From Segetibacter sp. (lineage in GTDB: Bacteria > Bacteroidota > Bacteroidia > Chitinophagales > Chitinophagaceae), in the NCBI GenBank assembly GCA_030146445.1, contig JASLBT010000403.1:1-7587 (forward strand): a DNA stretch of 7,587 nucleotides, given 5' to 3'. Each line of letters starts with the position of its first letter. Position 1 is the stretch's first letter. The position numbers and the translations under genes were made by a program. The notes beneath the pieces are model-generated. The model saw only the letters and a program-made list of their open reading frames with translations. It was not told the origin of the DNA and ran no database searches. This document shows, in pieces, positions 1-6,329 of this stretch.

Positions 1-1
1 C

Positions 2-55
2 AACGAAAATGGTGATAGAAAAATCCTCTGTGGTATAGGAACGTATACAGGCTAA
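2..55 (+). CDS. Possible C-terminal end of a plus-strand gene cut by the window edge
   Basis: The frame beginning at base 2 is open for 17 codons, reads NENGDRKILCGIGTYTG and stops at TAA 53-55. A strong plus-strand terminator begins 9 bp later, so some plus-strand gene very probably ends here, and this frame gives the tightest spacing. The other two plus frames stop earlier (TGA 13-15 and TAG 36-38) and cannot be excluded. The peptide is too short to recognise, so no function is offered. The existence of an upstream plus-strand transcription unit is better supported than the choice of frame. Confidence 0.3.
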   Translation, partial: NENGDRKILCGIGTYTG

Positions 56-63
56 TAGAAAAA

Positions 64-103
64 GCCGCCTCAAACTTTAGTTTTGAGACGGCCTCTTTTT
101 TTT
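64..103 (+). terminator. Rho-independent terminator of the upstream gene
   Basis: The left arm, 64-74, is GCCGCCTCAAA and the right arm, 82-92, is TTTGAGACGGC. They pair over 11 positions with one C-A mismatch and a 7-nt loop, followed by a run of eight T at 96-103. The run A59-A63 on the other flank would give a short U-tract on the minus strand, so weak bidirectional action is possible. It separates the receptor gene from whatever lies to the left. Confidence 0.85.
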
Positions 104-173
104 GCCTGGTCAAATCTGAAGGGCCCCAATACGGATTTATACCCCTGAACGAACAATCCGAAGTTATCAGGTG

Positions 174-181
174 TAATTTTG
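174..181 (+). promoter_or_regulatory. Bacteroidota -7 promoter box before the TonB-dependent receptor gene
   Basis: TAATTTTG matches the Bacteroidota sigma-A -7 consensus TAnnTTTG exactly. No convincing -33 TTG is seen 17-23 bp upstream. Transcription would start near 186-190, giving a leader of roughly 16-20 nt before ATG 206. This helps settle the start codon: an in-frame TTG at 179-181 lies inside the box and would not be transcribed. Confidence 0.6.
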
Positions 182-205
182 CAGCGGCTTAAAGCGCCAA
201 CCTCC

Positions 206-2560
206 ATGAAATTAGTCTTGTCTTTTGCTTTTGTGTGTTCGTTTTTTATTTCCCGTGCGCAGGATAAAGTCACACTGAACGGTTACATCAAAGATTCTCT
301 TACCGGAGAAACGCTTATCGGCGCTAACCTGTCTATAAAAGGAGCAGGCAAAGGCGTGACCTCCAACCAATATGGCTATTATTCAATCACCCTGGTGAAA
401 GGCAGCTATGAGTTGGTATGCTCGTTTGTTGGATACCAGTCGCGCAATGTCACGCTTACTGCAAATAGCAGCAAACAGTTCGACATATCGCTAATACCCC
501 GGAATTTCATTATAAACGAAGAAGTTGTTGTAACCGGACGCCGGCGAGACAATAACGTGAAGACTGCACAGATGGGCAAAATCGATCTGAGCATGGAGAC
601 CGCCAAATCACTGCCCGCTTTTCTTGGCGAGGTAGATATCATGAAAACCCTCCAACTTATGCCGGGAGTTCGGAACGCCGGTGAAGGAAATGCGGGTTTT
701 TACGTGAGGGGAGGTGGACCTGATCAAAACCTTATCATCCTCGACGACGCCGTAGTCTATAACACCGGTCACTTATTTGGCTTTTTTTCGGTGTTTAATT
801 CAGATGCGATAAAAAATGTCTCGCTGATAAAGGGCGGTATGCCTGCGCAATATGGCGGACGTCTTTCGTCGGTAGTTGATGTCAGTATGAAAGAAGGCAA
901 CCTGCACAAAACCCAGGTAGACGCGGGAATAGGGTTGATTGCTTCGCGATTTTCTATCCAGGGTCCCTTGAAGAAAAACAAGGCATCCTATATCCTCTCT
1001 GCCAGGCGAACCTATATCGACGCATTGACAAAGCCCTTTATTTCGAAAACAGCAAATGCGTATGGTTCAGGTTACTACTTCTACGATCTGAATGCAAAAA
1101 TGAACTACATCATCTCCGACAAGGACCGCGTTTACCTGAGTGCGTACGCGGGCAAAGATGTATTTACTTTTAACAACCAGAAAAGGTCGTTCAACACCAA
1201 TGTTCCGTGGGGAAATGCTACTGCTACTGTCCGGTGGAACCACGTATTTAATCCCAAACTGTTTGCGAACGCAACAGTCGTATACAACGACTACAATTTT
1301 GCGTTTTCTGCCAAACAAAACGACTTTCTTATCAAGCTGTCTTCAGGGATTCGCGACCTTAATGCAAAAGCCGACTTCGACCTTTATGCGTCTACGGCTC
1401 ACAAGATTAAATTCGGTGGCTTATATACTTATCACACCTTCTTTCCAAACATACTCACCGCCGAGCAGGGTAGCACCAGCTTTAGCCCCAATAATGTGAA
1501 GCTCAAATACGCCAATGAGTTCGCTGTATATGTCCAGGACGACTGGGAGGTTACCGACAAGCTAAAGCTCAACTATGGCGTACGGTATAGTCACTTTCAG
1601 CAGGTCGGGCCTTATACCCGATACACCACTGACCAAAATAGCAATAAGCTCGACAGCTTGATTTATCGAAAAGGACAAGCCGTAAAAAGCTATGGCGGAC
1701 TGGAGCCTCGCGCTACAATCCGCTATGCGTTCAATGAGTCAACATCTTTTAAGGCCGCGGTAACCCGCAACCTGCAATACATTCACCTGGTAAGTAATGC
1801 CGGTTCAACTTTACCCACCGATCTCTGGGTGCCAAGCACGTTCAGGGTAAAACCCCAGATCAGCTGGCAGTATGCCGCCGGCTTGTTTAAAAACTTTAAT
1901 AACAACATGTTCGAAACTTCTGTTGAGTTTTATTATAAAAGCATGCTCAACCAGATTGAATATAAAGAAGGCTATGTTCCCTCGTTGAAAGATCCCGAAG
2001 AAGAGTTTACATTTGGCAGAGGCTGGAGTTATGGATCAGAATGGTTTATCAACAAAGTAAAGGGTAAACTCACCGGTTGGGTAGGATATACTTTAAGCTG
2101 GACCTGGAGGAAATTCGAACAGTTAAATGATAATAAGAAGTATCCCAGCAAGTTCGACCGGCGCCATGACCTTAGCGTAGTTGGGACTTATACGCTTAAC
2201 AAACGGTGGAAGATTTCGTCCATCTTCACCTATGGAACCGGCAATGCGGTATCGGTGCCGGAGCGTTTTTACTTTTTTAACGGTATACTCACACAGGAAA
2301 ATAGCCGGATCAACTCTTACCGGCTCAAGCCCTATCACCGGATGGACCTTTCGGCCATACTTACGCCCGAACACAAGAAAAAGCGGAAATACACCGATAA
2401 TTGGGTGTTTAGTATATACAATATTTACAGCAGGCTAAATCCCTATTTCATCTATTTCGACCAGCAGGGAAGTGCATTCAACGGAGACCTCAGGATTGAA
2501 GCACGGCAGGTTTCTTTGTTCCCGATAATTCCGGCCGTCACCTGGAATGTTCAATTCTAA
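206..2560 (+). CDS. TonB-dependent outer-membrane receptor with N-terminal carboxypeptidase-regulatory-like domain
   Basis: This is a complete 784-residue outer-membrane active transporter that would import an unidentified ligand using TonB/ExbBD energy. A signal peptide covers about 1-18 (hydrophobic, ending ISRA before Q19). A carboxypeptidase-regulatory-like beta-sandwich follows at about 22-97 (GYIKDSLTGETLIGANLSIK, with NQYGYYSI and FVGYQ). EEVVVTGRRR at 105-114 leads into the plug at about 130-235, with the motifs IMKTLQLMPGV, FYVRGGGPDQNLIILDDA, HLFGFFSVFN and GGMPAQYGGRLSSVVDV. The rest is beta-barrel, and the last strand ends in VTWNVQF, whose C-terminal Phe is the usual barrel-assembly signal. 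ATG 206 was chosen because it starts the signal peptide and lies downstream of the -7 box. No SusD-like or DUF4249-type lipoprotein adjoins it, so the substrate cannot be guessed. It resembles the Bacteroidota CarboxypepD_reg-like/plug family more than classical SusC. It is intact, with no frameshift seen. Confidence 0.95.
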   Translation: MKLVLSFAFVCSFFISRAQDKVTLNGYIKDSLTGETLIGANLSIKGAGKGVTSNQYGYYSITLVKGSYELVCSFVGYQSRNVTLTANSSKQFDISLIPRNFIINEEVVVTGRRRDNNVKTAQMGKIDLSMETAKSLPAFLGEVDIMKTLQLMPGVRNAGEGNAGFYVRGGGPDQNLIILDDAVVYNTGHLFGFFSVFNSDAIKNVSLIKGGMPAQYGGRLSSVVDVSMKEGNLHKTQVDAGIGLIASRFSIQGPLKKNKASYILSARRTYIDALTKPFISKTANAYGSGYYFYDLNAKMNYIISDKDRVYLSAYAGKDVFTFNNQKRSFNTNVPWGNATATVRWNHVFNPKLFANATVVYNDYNFAFSAKQNDFLIKLSSGIRDLNAKADFDLYASTAHKIKFGGLYTYHTFFPNILTAEQGSTSFSPNNVKLKYANEFAVYVQDDWEVTDKLKLNYGVRYSHFQQVGPYTRYTTDQNSNKLDSLIYRKGQAVKSYGGLEPRATIRYAFNESTSFKAAVTRNLQYIHLVSNAGSTLPTDLWVPSTFRVKPQISWQYAAGLFKNFNNNMFETSVEFYYKSMLNQIEYKEGYVPSLKDPEEEFTFGRGWSYGSEWFINKVKGKLTGWVGYTLSWTWRKFEQLNDNKKYPSKFDRRHDLSVVGTYTLNKRWKISSIFTYGTGNAVSVPERFYFFNGILTQENSRINSYRLKPYHRMDLSAILTPEHKKKRKYTDNWVFSIYNIYSRLNPYFIYFDQQGSAFNGDLRIEARQVSLFPIIPAVTWNVQF

Positions 2561-2562
2561 AC

Positions 2563-3726
2563 TTATTGAGCCTCCCTGAACTCGATGTTCACGACAGCGT
2601 TTTTCTGTTCCGTCGAGGTAATGAACAGTTCGTATCGTTTACTACCGGCAGTAATAACCATTAAAGCAGTGTTTGGCGGAATTTGTCCCAGGTTTTCTGC
2701 CACCATAACGAACTCGTGATTGGGCTCGTTTTCACTAGCTTTTATATTGAAGCTAATGGGCTTATCCGTCAATCGCTTCCGGGAAACAATCAGTTGATTG
2801 TTGTGATAAACGCTAATGGTATCGCCATCAATATCGCCGTTATCGTACATCTCAATTTTAATGTCGCGCTCAGCGGTGAAGATCGTTTTTACGACTTCGT
2901 TGCTTCGCCTTCTTAGTATCTCTGGCTTCGGTATCAGCTTTGGCTTTACAGGCGCTTCCTTCGGTCTGGGAACATCCTCTTTTACCGATGGGGGTGAAAT
3001 AATCACTGGCGGAGCAATCTCAGGCTTTTTGTCGTTCCGGGTAACCGCATCTTCTGCACCTGGCTTTAACCTCGGTTTGGTAGAAGCTACCGGTGGTTTG
3101 GTGGTGGCTCCACCCGGTTTTTTCACAGGAGGACGCTGCTGAACGCGGGCCGTGCTACCGGATGAACGACTAGCGGGGGGCGTTGACTTTTTTGGCTGAG
3201 TCCTTCTTGCAAGCTCTTGCTGTCTCCTGAGCTTTTCGTTATCCCTTTTTACCAGGAAATCCTCTTTTTCAAAGTCGGTTGTGGTCGTGCGTTCAAGGTA
3301 TACTTTTCCTTCCCCGCAGTCACCTTTCCCGTTCACATACCGGCTGGTATATGTTCCGGTAAGCGTTTCCAGGGTGCCCATCTTTGCATACTCAAGATAA
3401 CAGGTCATCAGGCACGGGGTACTGGTGCCTTCAATCTTTAGCTCTACAAGGCTAAGCTCATTTAAGACGACATTATTCGTCTTGGGTGTAAATATTCCCT
3501 GGAAGTTAGCCTTGCCATAGAACACGGTTGTTTTGTAAGAATAAGTAACGCCGCGGATTGCATTATTTTTCGCCTGGTCAATCTGAACTTCAAATTTGTA
3601 CCGCTCGAATGATAAACCAAAGCTATTCTGCGAAAAATGACCGCGCCAAATGCCCGTGAGCTTTTGGCCACTGGCAGTCATCGCAAAAAACAATAAAAAA
3701 TTGAGCAGCGTAAACTTAAATCTCAT
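2563..3726 (-). CDS. Secreted two-domain protein with Pro/Lys-rich linker and Bacteroidota-type C-terminal domain; function unknown
   Basis: This 387-residue protein has a signal peptide at 1-20 (hydrophobic core LLNFLLFFAM, ending TASG before Q21), so it should reach the periplasm or outer surface. The N-terminal domain, about 22-148, begins LTGIWRGHF and looks beta-rich. It has Cys at 105 and 109 (CLMTC) and 137 (GDCGEG). Residues about 150-275 form a charged then Pro/Lys/Arg-rich low-complexity linker. The C-terminal domain, about 278-385, carries DNGDIDGDTIS (295-305), an acidic loop that could bind a metal, followed by NHEFVMVAENLGQIPPNTAL. I recognise this C-terminal domain from secreted Bacteroidota proteins, but its role is not known to me. 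The gene converges on the receptor gene with stops 2 bp apart. M1 is preferred because the next Met (M16) would destroy the signal peptide. A cell-wall or envelope role for the Lys-rich linker is inference only. Confidence 0.85.
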   Translation of the reverse strand: MRFKFTLLNFLLFFAMTASGQKLTGIWRGHFSQNSFGLSFERYKFEVQIDQAKNNAIRGVTYSYKTTVFYGKANFQGIFTPKTNNVVLNELSLVELKIEGTSTPCLMTCYLEYAKMGTLETLTGTYTSRYVNGKGDCGEGKVYLERTTTTDFEKEDFLVKRDNEKLRRQQELARRTQPKKSTPPASRSSGSTARVQQRPPVKKPGGATTKPPVASTKPRLKPGAEDAVTRNDKKPEIAPPVIISPPSVKEDVPRPKEAPVKPKLIPKPEILRRRSNEVVKTIFTAERDIKIEMYDNGDIDGDTISVYHNNQLIVSRKRLTDKPISFNIKASENEPNHEFVMVAENLGQIPPNTALMVITAGSKRYELFITSTEQKNAVVNIEFREAQ

Positions 3727-3730
3727 CTAA

Positions 3731-3766
3731 CAAATGTATGGTTGCAGTTAGCATAATGCGCACAAA
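3731..3766 (-). promoter_or_regulatory. Candidate promoter of the secreted-protein gene, very close to its start codon
   Basis: On the minus strand, TACATTTG (complement of 3731-3738) matches TAnnTTTG exactly. TTTG (complement of 3763-3766) could serve as the -33 element, but the 24-bp gap is longer than the usual 17-23. Only 4 bp separate the -7 box from the ATG at 3726, so the transcript would start at or within a few bases of the start codon. Confidence 0.5.
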
Positions 3767-3831
3767 GAAGCGTTAAGGTTTACAGGCGGATATTGGCTGG
3801 AATGGTTGGTCAGAATATCGGGGAATGGGCA

Positions 3832-3868
3832 ACAAAAATAAACCGCAAAGTGGTTAAACCCGCGGTTT
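3832..3868 (-). terminator. Rho-independent terminator of the etfBA operon
   Basis: Reading the minus strand, AAACCGC (complement of 3862-3868) and GCGGTTT (complement of 3840-3846) form a perfect 7-bp stem with a 15-nt loop that has further internal pairing potential. It is followed by the T-rich tail ATTTTTGTT (complement of 3831-3839). The stem begins about 35 nt after the etfA stop. The plus-strand side lacks a T-run, so it acts on minus-strand transcription only. Confidence 0.7.
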
Positions 3869-3870
3869 GG

Positions 3871-3882
3871 TAATGGCCATTA
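3871..3882. repeat. 12-bp perfect palindrome downstream of etfA
   Basis: TAATGGCCATTA is a perfect palindrome between the etfA stop and the terminator stem. It could be an operator-like site or part of a larger 3'-end structure. It sits in the 3' untranslated region of the etf operon, where a repressor site would be unusual. Chance occurrence in A/T-rich DNA is possible. Confidence 0.35.
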
Positions 3883-3902
3883 TATTATAAATGTAAACCT
3901 AA

Positions 3903-4868
3903 TCAGGCAATGCCTTTTAGTTTTTTTACTTCCTCGGTAAGCTTGGGAACAATCTCGAATATGTCGCCAACGATACCATAATCTGCTGCCTTAAAAAATG
4001 GCGCCTCAGCATCTTTGTTGATTACCACAATTACTTTGCTGCGGTTTACCCCTGCAAGGTGCTGAATCGCGCCGGAAATGCCCAGGGCAACGTATAAATT
4101 TGGAGAGATCGCTTCACCGGTTTGTCCTACGTGCTCGTGATGCGGGCGCCAGTTACTGTCGGCCACCGGACGGCTGCAGGCGGTTGCTGCGCCCATTGCT
4201 TTTGCCAGGTCTTCAACAATTCCCCAGTTTTCGGGTCCTTTCAGTCCCCGTCCGCCACTAACGACAACCGTAGCCTCTGTAAGTGGAACCTCACCAGCGA
4301 CTTTGTCGCTGGAGGTTACTTTAACCTTGGGCATGTCGATGGTTACGTTAGTGGCCACTACTTCGGCAACCCCGTCGGCTGCGGTAGCCTTAAACGCATT
4401 TGGATTTAAGGAAATGATTTTTATATCGGTATTAACCTGAACAAAAGCATAAGCCTTGCCGCTGAATACATTTTTCTTTACCACAAATCCATTGGTGATA
4501 TCGGGCAACGTAACCGCACCCGCTACCAGCCCCGCTTTTAAACGCGCCGACAACCTTGGTGCAATTGCACGTGCAGTGAGGTTATGGGCAAACACAACGA
4601 CGGTTGCCGCTGACTGCTTAATCACTTCGGCAAGTACCTTTGTATATACCTGCGCATCAAACCGGTTCAGCGCATCGTTGGCAACATGGTAAATCTTTTT
4701 AACACCATATCGGCCCAATGCGCTCAGGTCGTCGGAAACGGTGCCTAATACAACAGCTTCAGCGGTTGTTCCGGTGAGCTCAGCCACTTTTGCACCATAC
4801 GATAATGCTTCGAAAGACGCTTTTTTTATATGTCCGTCTGCCTGGTCTGCAAATATTAGAACTGACAT
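3903..4868 (-). CDS. etfA: Electron transfer flavoprotein alpha subunit
   Basis: This is the FAD-binding subunit of the EtfAB heterodimer, which accepts electrons from acyl-CoA and related dehydrogenases in the cytoplasm and passes them to ETF:quinone oxidoreductase. Its 321 residues match the family's usual length. The N-terminal alpha/beta domain (about 1-190) starts MSVLIFAD. The C-terminal FAD domain (about 195-321) shows SGGRGLK (204-210), CSRPV (231-235), VGQTG (247-251), GISGAIQH (263-270) and NKDAEAPFFKAADYGIVGD (284-302). By alignment from memory with human ETFA, R233, T250 and H270 match the flavin-contacting Arg249, Thr266 and His286. It is the second gene of the operon, 82 bp after etfB, and is followed by a terminator. 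No ETF-quinone oxidoreductase or dehydrogenase gene is in the window, so the electron donors are unknown. It is intact. Confidence 0.97.
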   Translation of the reverse strand: MSVLIFADQADGHIKKASFEALSYGAKVAELTGTTAEAVVLGTVSDDLSALGRYGVKKIYHVANDALNRFDAQVYTKVLAEVIKQSAATVVVFAHNLTARAIAPRLSARLKAGLVAGAVTLPDITNGFVVKKNVFSGKAYAFVQVNTDIKIISLNPNAFKATAADGVAEVVATNVTIDMPKVKVTSSDKVAGEVPLTEATVVVSGGRGLKGPENWGIVEDLAKAMGAATACSRPVADSNWRPHHEHVGQTGEAISPNLYVALGISGAIQHLAGVNRSKVIVVINKDAEAPFFKAADYGIVGDIFEIVPKLTEEVKKLKGIA

Positions 4869-4903
4869 CTGTTAAGATTTTAAGGGATTAAAGAATGGGC
4901 TTC

Positions 4904-4926
4904 CGGGTGATTGTAATCATCGCCCG
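4904..4926 (-). promoter_or_regulatory. Stem-loop in the etfB-etfA intercistronic gap
   Basis: On the minus strand, CGGG-cga-TGAT-TACA-ATCA-CCCG can fold into an 8-bp stem with a 3-nt bulge and a TACA loop. It lies between the etfB stop and the etfA start. No U-run follows, so it is not a standard terminator. It may stabilise one cistron or tune the EtfB:EtfA ratio, which is inference. The remainder of the 82-bp gap is A/T-rich with no TAnnTTTG box, so I see no separate etfA promoter. Confidence 0.4.
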
Positions 4927-4950
4927 TCGCCGGTTCCAAAAGAAAAAAGA

Positions 4951-5697
4951 TCAGATCACACGAGCCTCTTCGTGCAACAAACGCACGAGTTCGGCAACAT
5001 TATCGGCACTCACCATCTTCACGCCTGCTTTTGCAGGTGGCAGTTCGTAATTAACGTAGTTGGTAAGTTTTTCGGCATCCACTGGTTCCAGTACTTTCAA
5101 GGGCTTTGTTCGGGCAGCCATAATACCGCGCATGTTCGGTATACGGGCGTCGGCCATCCCTTTCATACAGCTTACCACTATTGGAAGGTTAACTTCATTT
5201 GCCTCCTCACCACCATCAATTTCACGCGTGAGGCTCGCAGTGGTCCCGTTCAGATCCAGTTTTGAAGCTGCAGAGATGTAAGGAAGGTCGAGAAGTTCGG
5301 CAACCATACCGCCTATGGAGGCACCATTGTAGTCGATTGTTTCTTTGCCTGTTAATATGAGGTCATATCCTCCCTGCCGTGCCACTTCTGCAATCTGGGA
5401 AGCAATATAAAAGCTGTCGTAGGTATCGGTGGTGTTCACCCGGATGGCTTCGTCGCCACCGAGGGCAAGAGCTTTGCGGATGATCGGGTCAAGGTCGGCA
5501 CCGCCTACGCTGAGCAGGTGCAGCACTATTGTAGGGTCCTTTTCTTTAAGTTCAATCGCCCGCACAAGCGCATACCATTCATCGTATGGGTTTATGATCC
5601 ATTGCACCCCTGCTTCTTCAAGTTGGGTATTCCCGTTTTTGAAGGCTATTTTTGCCGTGGTGTCCGGCGTTTTGCTGAGACAAACTAAGATCTTCAT
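4951..5697 (-). CDS. etfB: Electron transfer flavoprotein beta subunit
   Basis: This is the beta subunit of ETF, which in classical ETFs holds AMP structurally and docks the partner dehydrogenases. Its 248 residues are close to the family norm of about 250. Visible landmarks are the N-terminal strand MKILVCLSKTPDT, INPYDEW (35-41), the nucleotide-site stretch LTGKETIDYNGASIGGMV (115-132), REIDGGEE (158-165), and the family-signature region from NLPIVV (170-175) to IPNMRGIMAARTKPL (186-200). The C-terminus, PPAKAGVKMVSADNVAELV, matches the conserved end of human ETFB in pattern. It is the first gene of the operon, with its own promoter about 115 bp upstream. ATG 5697 is chosen as the family start, preceded by an A-rich leader without Shine-Dalgarno. 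Whether this ETF can bifurcate electrons is not decided by the sequence as read; I treat it as the ordinary type. Confidence 0.97.
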   Translation of the reverse strand: MKILVCLSKTPDTTAKIAFKNGNTQLEEAGVQWIINPYDEWYALVRAIELKEKDPTIVLHLLSVGGADLDPIIRKALALGGDEAIRVNTTDTYDSFYIASQIAEVARQGGYDLILTGKETIDYNGASIGGMVAELLDLPYISAASKLDLNGTTASLTREIDGGEEANEVNLPIVVSCMKGMADARIPNMRGIMAARTKPLKVLEPVDAEKLTNYVNYELPPAKAGVKMVSADNVAELVRLLHEEARVI

Positions 5698-5784
5698 TTG
5701 CTGAAATTTTCAAAGCTTTGTACCCAACTTCAATAATCAATGGCAACAATCGAGTGTGGTAACGAAGGGTAAAAGCTCCCGTTC

Positions 5785-5806
5785 AAAAAAAGTTGTTTAT
5801 GCAACT
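5785..5806 (-). promoter_or_regulatory. Small hairpin plus U-run at the predicted 5' end of the etfBA transcript
   Basis: On the minus strand, AGTTG (complement of 5802-5806), the loop CATAAA and CAACT (complement of 5791-5795) form a 5-bp hairpin whose last T is followed by six more T. The predicted transcription start from the box at 5812-5819 falls at or near the first base of this hairpin. It could act as a 5' stabilising structure, a pause or attenuation site, or an operator. The stem is weak, so the assignment is tentative. Confidence 0.3.
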
Positions 5807-5811
5807 AAATG

Positions 5812-5841
5812 CAAATATAACTGACGTTTTATTTACTACAA
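5812..5841 (-). promoter_or_regulatory. Promoter of the etfBA operon
   Basis: On the minus strand, TTG (complement of 5839-5841), a 19-bp spacer, then TATATTTG (complement of 5812-5819) fit the Bacteroidota consensus TTG-N17-23-TAnnTTTG with no mismatch. The predicted start is near 5804-5808, giving a leader of about 110 nt before etfB, far longer than the other leaders in this window. ATGCAA occurs twice with a 10-bp period at 5799-5804 and 5809-5814, overlapping the box. Confidence 0.75.
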
Positions 5842-5868
5842 CAGCTTTAATAATTTATTTTTTCGTGT

Positions 5869-6180
5869 ATGGATAAGATCAGCAAGTTGCAGGAATTGAT
5901 GAAAAGCAGCCCGGATGATAATTTTTTGCAGCACGCGCTGGGGCTTGAATTCATAAAGATCGGCGACGAGTCGGCCGCCAGAACTTTATTTGAAACCATT
6001 CTTCACCGCGATCCGGGTTACGTGGGCACATATTATCACCTGGCTAAGTTGTTTGAACGCATTGGCGAAGACCGTCTTGCAAAAGAATGGTACGAAAAGG
6101 GGATGGTTGCAGCGAAAAAAGCAGCAGATCACCATGCCTATAACGAGTTGCAATCTGCATATGAAGACCTGATCTATTAA
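5869..6180 (+). CDS. Small TPR-repeat protein
   Basis: This 103-residue, probably cytoplasmic protein has no signal peptide or membrane segment. It contains two tetratricopeptide repeats. Repeat 1, about 18-51, carries the consensus positions L24, G25, F28, G32, A37, F41 and P49. Repeat 2, about 52-85, carries Y55, L58, A59, F62, G66, A71 and Y75. A short capping helix, YNELQSAYEDLIY, ends the protein. Two repeats are the minimum for a binding surface, so it is probably a protein-protein adaptor, but the partner is unknown. It is transcribed divergently from etfB across a 171-bp gap. No exact TAnnTTTG box precedes it; TATTTTTT at 5856-5863 misses only the final G but lies too close to the ATG to be convincing. 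The start is the first ATG in frame. Confidence 0.85.
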   Translation: MDKISKLQELMKSSPDDNFLQHALGLEFIKIGDESAARTLFETILHRDPGYVGTYYHLAKLFERIGEDRLAKEWYEKGMVAAKKAADHHAYNELQSAYEDLIY

Positions 6181-6246
6181 CTTTTTTTGGTAGCCGGCAT
6201 TCGGAACTTTCCCAACGTTCGTTGTGTCACTCACTTGTACCGCAGT

Positions 6247-6264
6247 GCTTGTTTCAGCTTTTTT
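6247..6264 (+). terminator. Weak candidate terminator after the TPR gene
   Basis: GCT at 6247-6249 pairs with AGC at 6256-6258. One more G-C pair is possible across a bulge, and six T follow at 6259-6264. It lies about 67 nt after the TPR stop. The stem is too short to be confident, but nothing better is seen in the gap. Confidence 0.25.
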
Positions 6265-6329
6265 CTGCGATCCGAAAACATGTTCATTGCTCCCCTTCAA
6301 GCGCCATTAAACCGGTTAGAACCGGAATG

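Noticed and set aside
105..119. Near-repeat of GCCTGGTCAA-TCTGAA between 105-119 and about 3572-3587
   Set aside because: One copy follows a terminator and the other encodes conserved residues of the secreted protein. The match is short with a gap and has no flanking similarity, so chance is the simplest explanation.
179..205. Nine-codon N-terminal extension of the receptor from TTG 179
   Set aside because: It would place nine residues ahead of a clear signal peptide, and the TTG lies inside the predicted -7 box, upstream of the transcript start.
1140..1499. 119-codon plus-strand frame within the receptor gene
   Set aside because: It overlaps conserved barrel sequence in another frame, has no promoter or start context, and its Leu/Thr/Ser-rich product looks random.
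2816..3142. Plus-strand open frame (108 codons) opposite the linker of the secreted protein
   Set aside because: Low-complexity Gly/Ser/Phe translation produced by the antisense of Pro/Lys codons. The minus-strand product has a signal peptide and a recognisable C-terminal domain, so the minus strand is the coding one.
3903..5697. Electron-bifurcating (FixAB-type) ETF
   Set aside because: The subunit lengths and the C-terminal and FAD-site motifs fit ordinary ETF, and no fixC/fixX or bifurcating dehydrogenase partner is nearby. The sequence alone does not support a bifurcating assignment.
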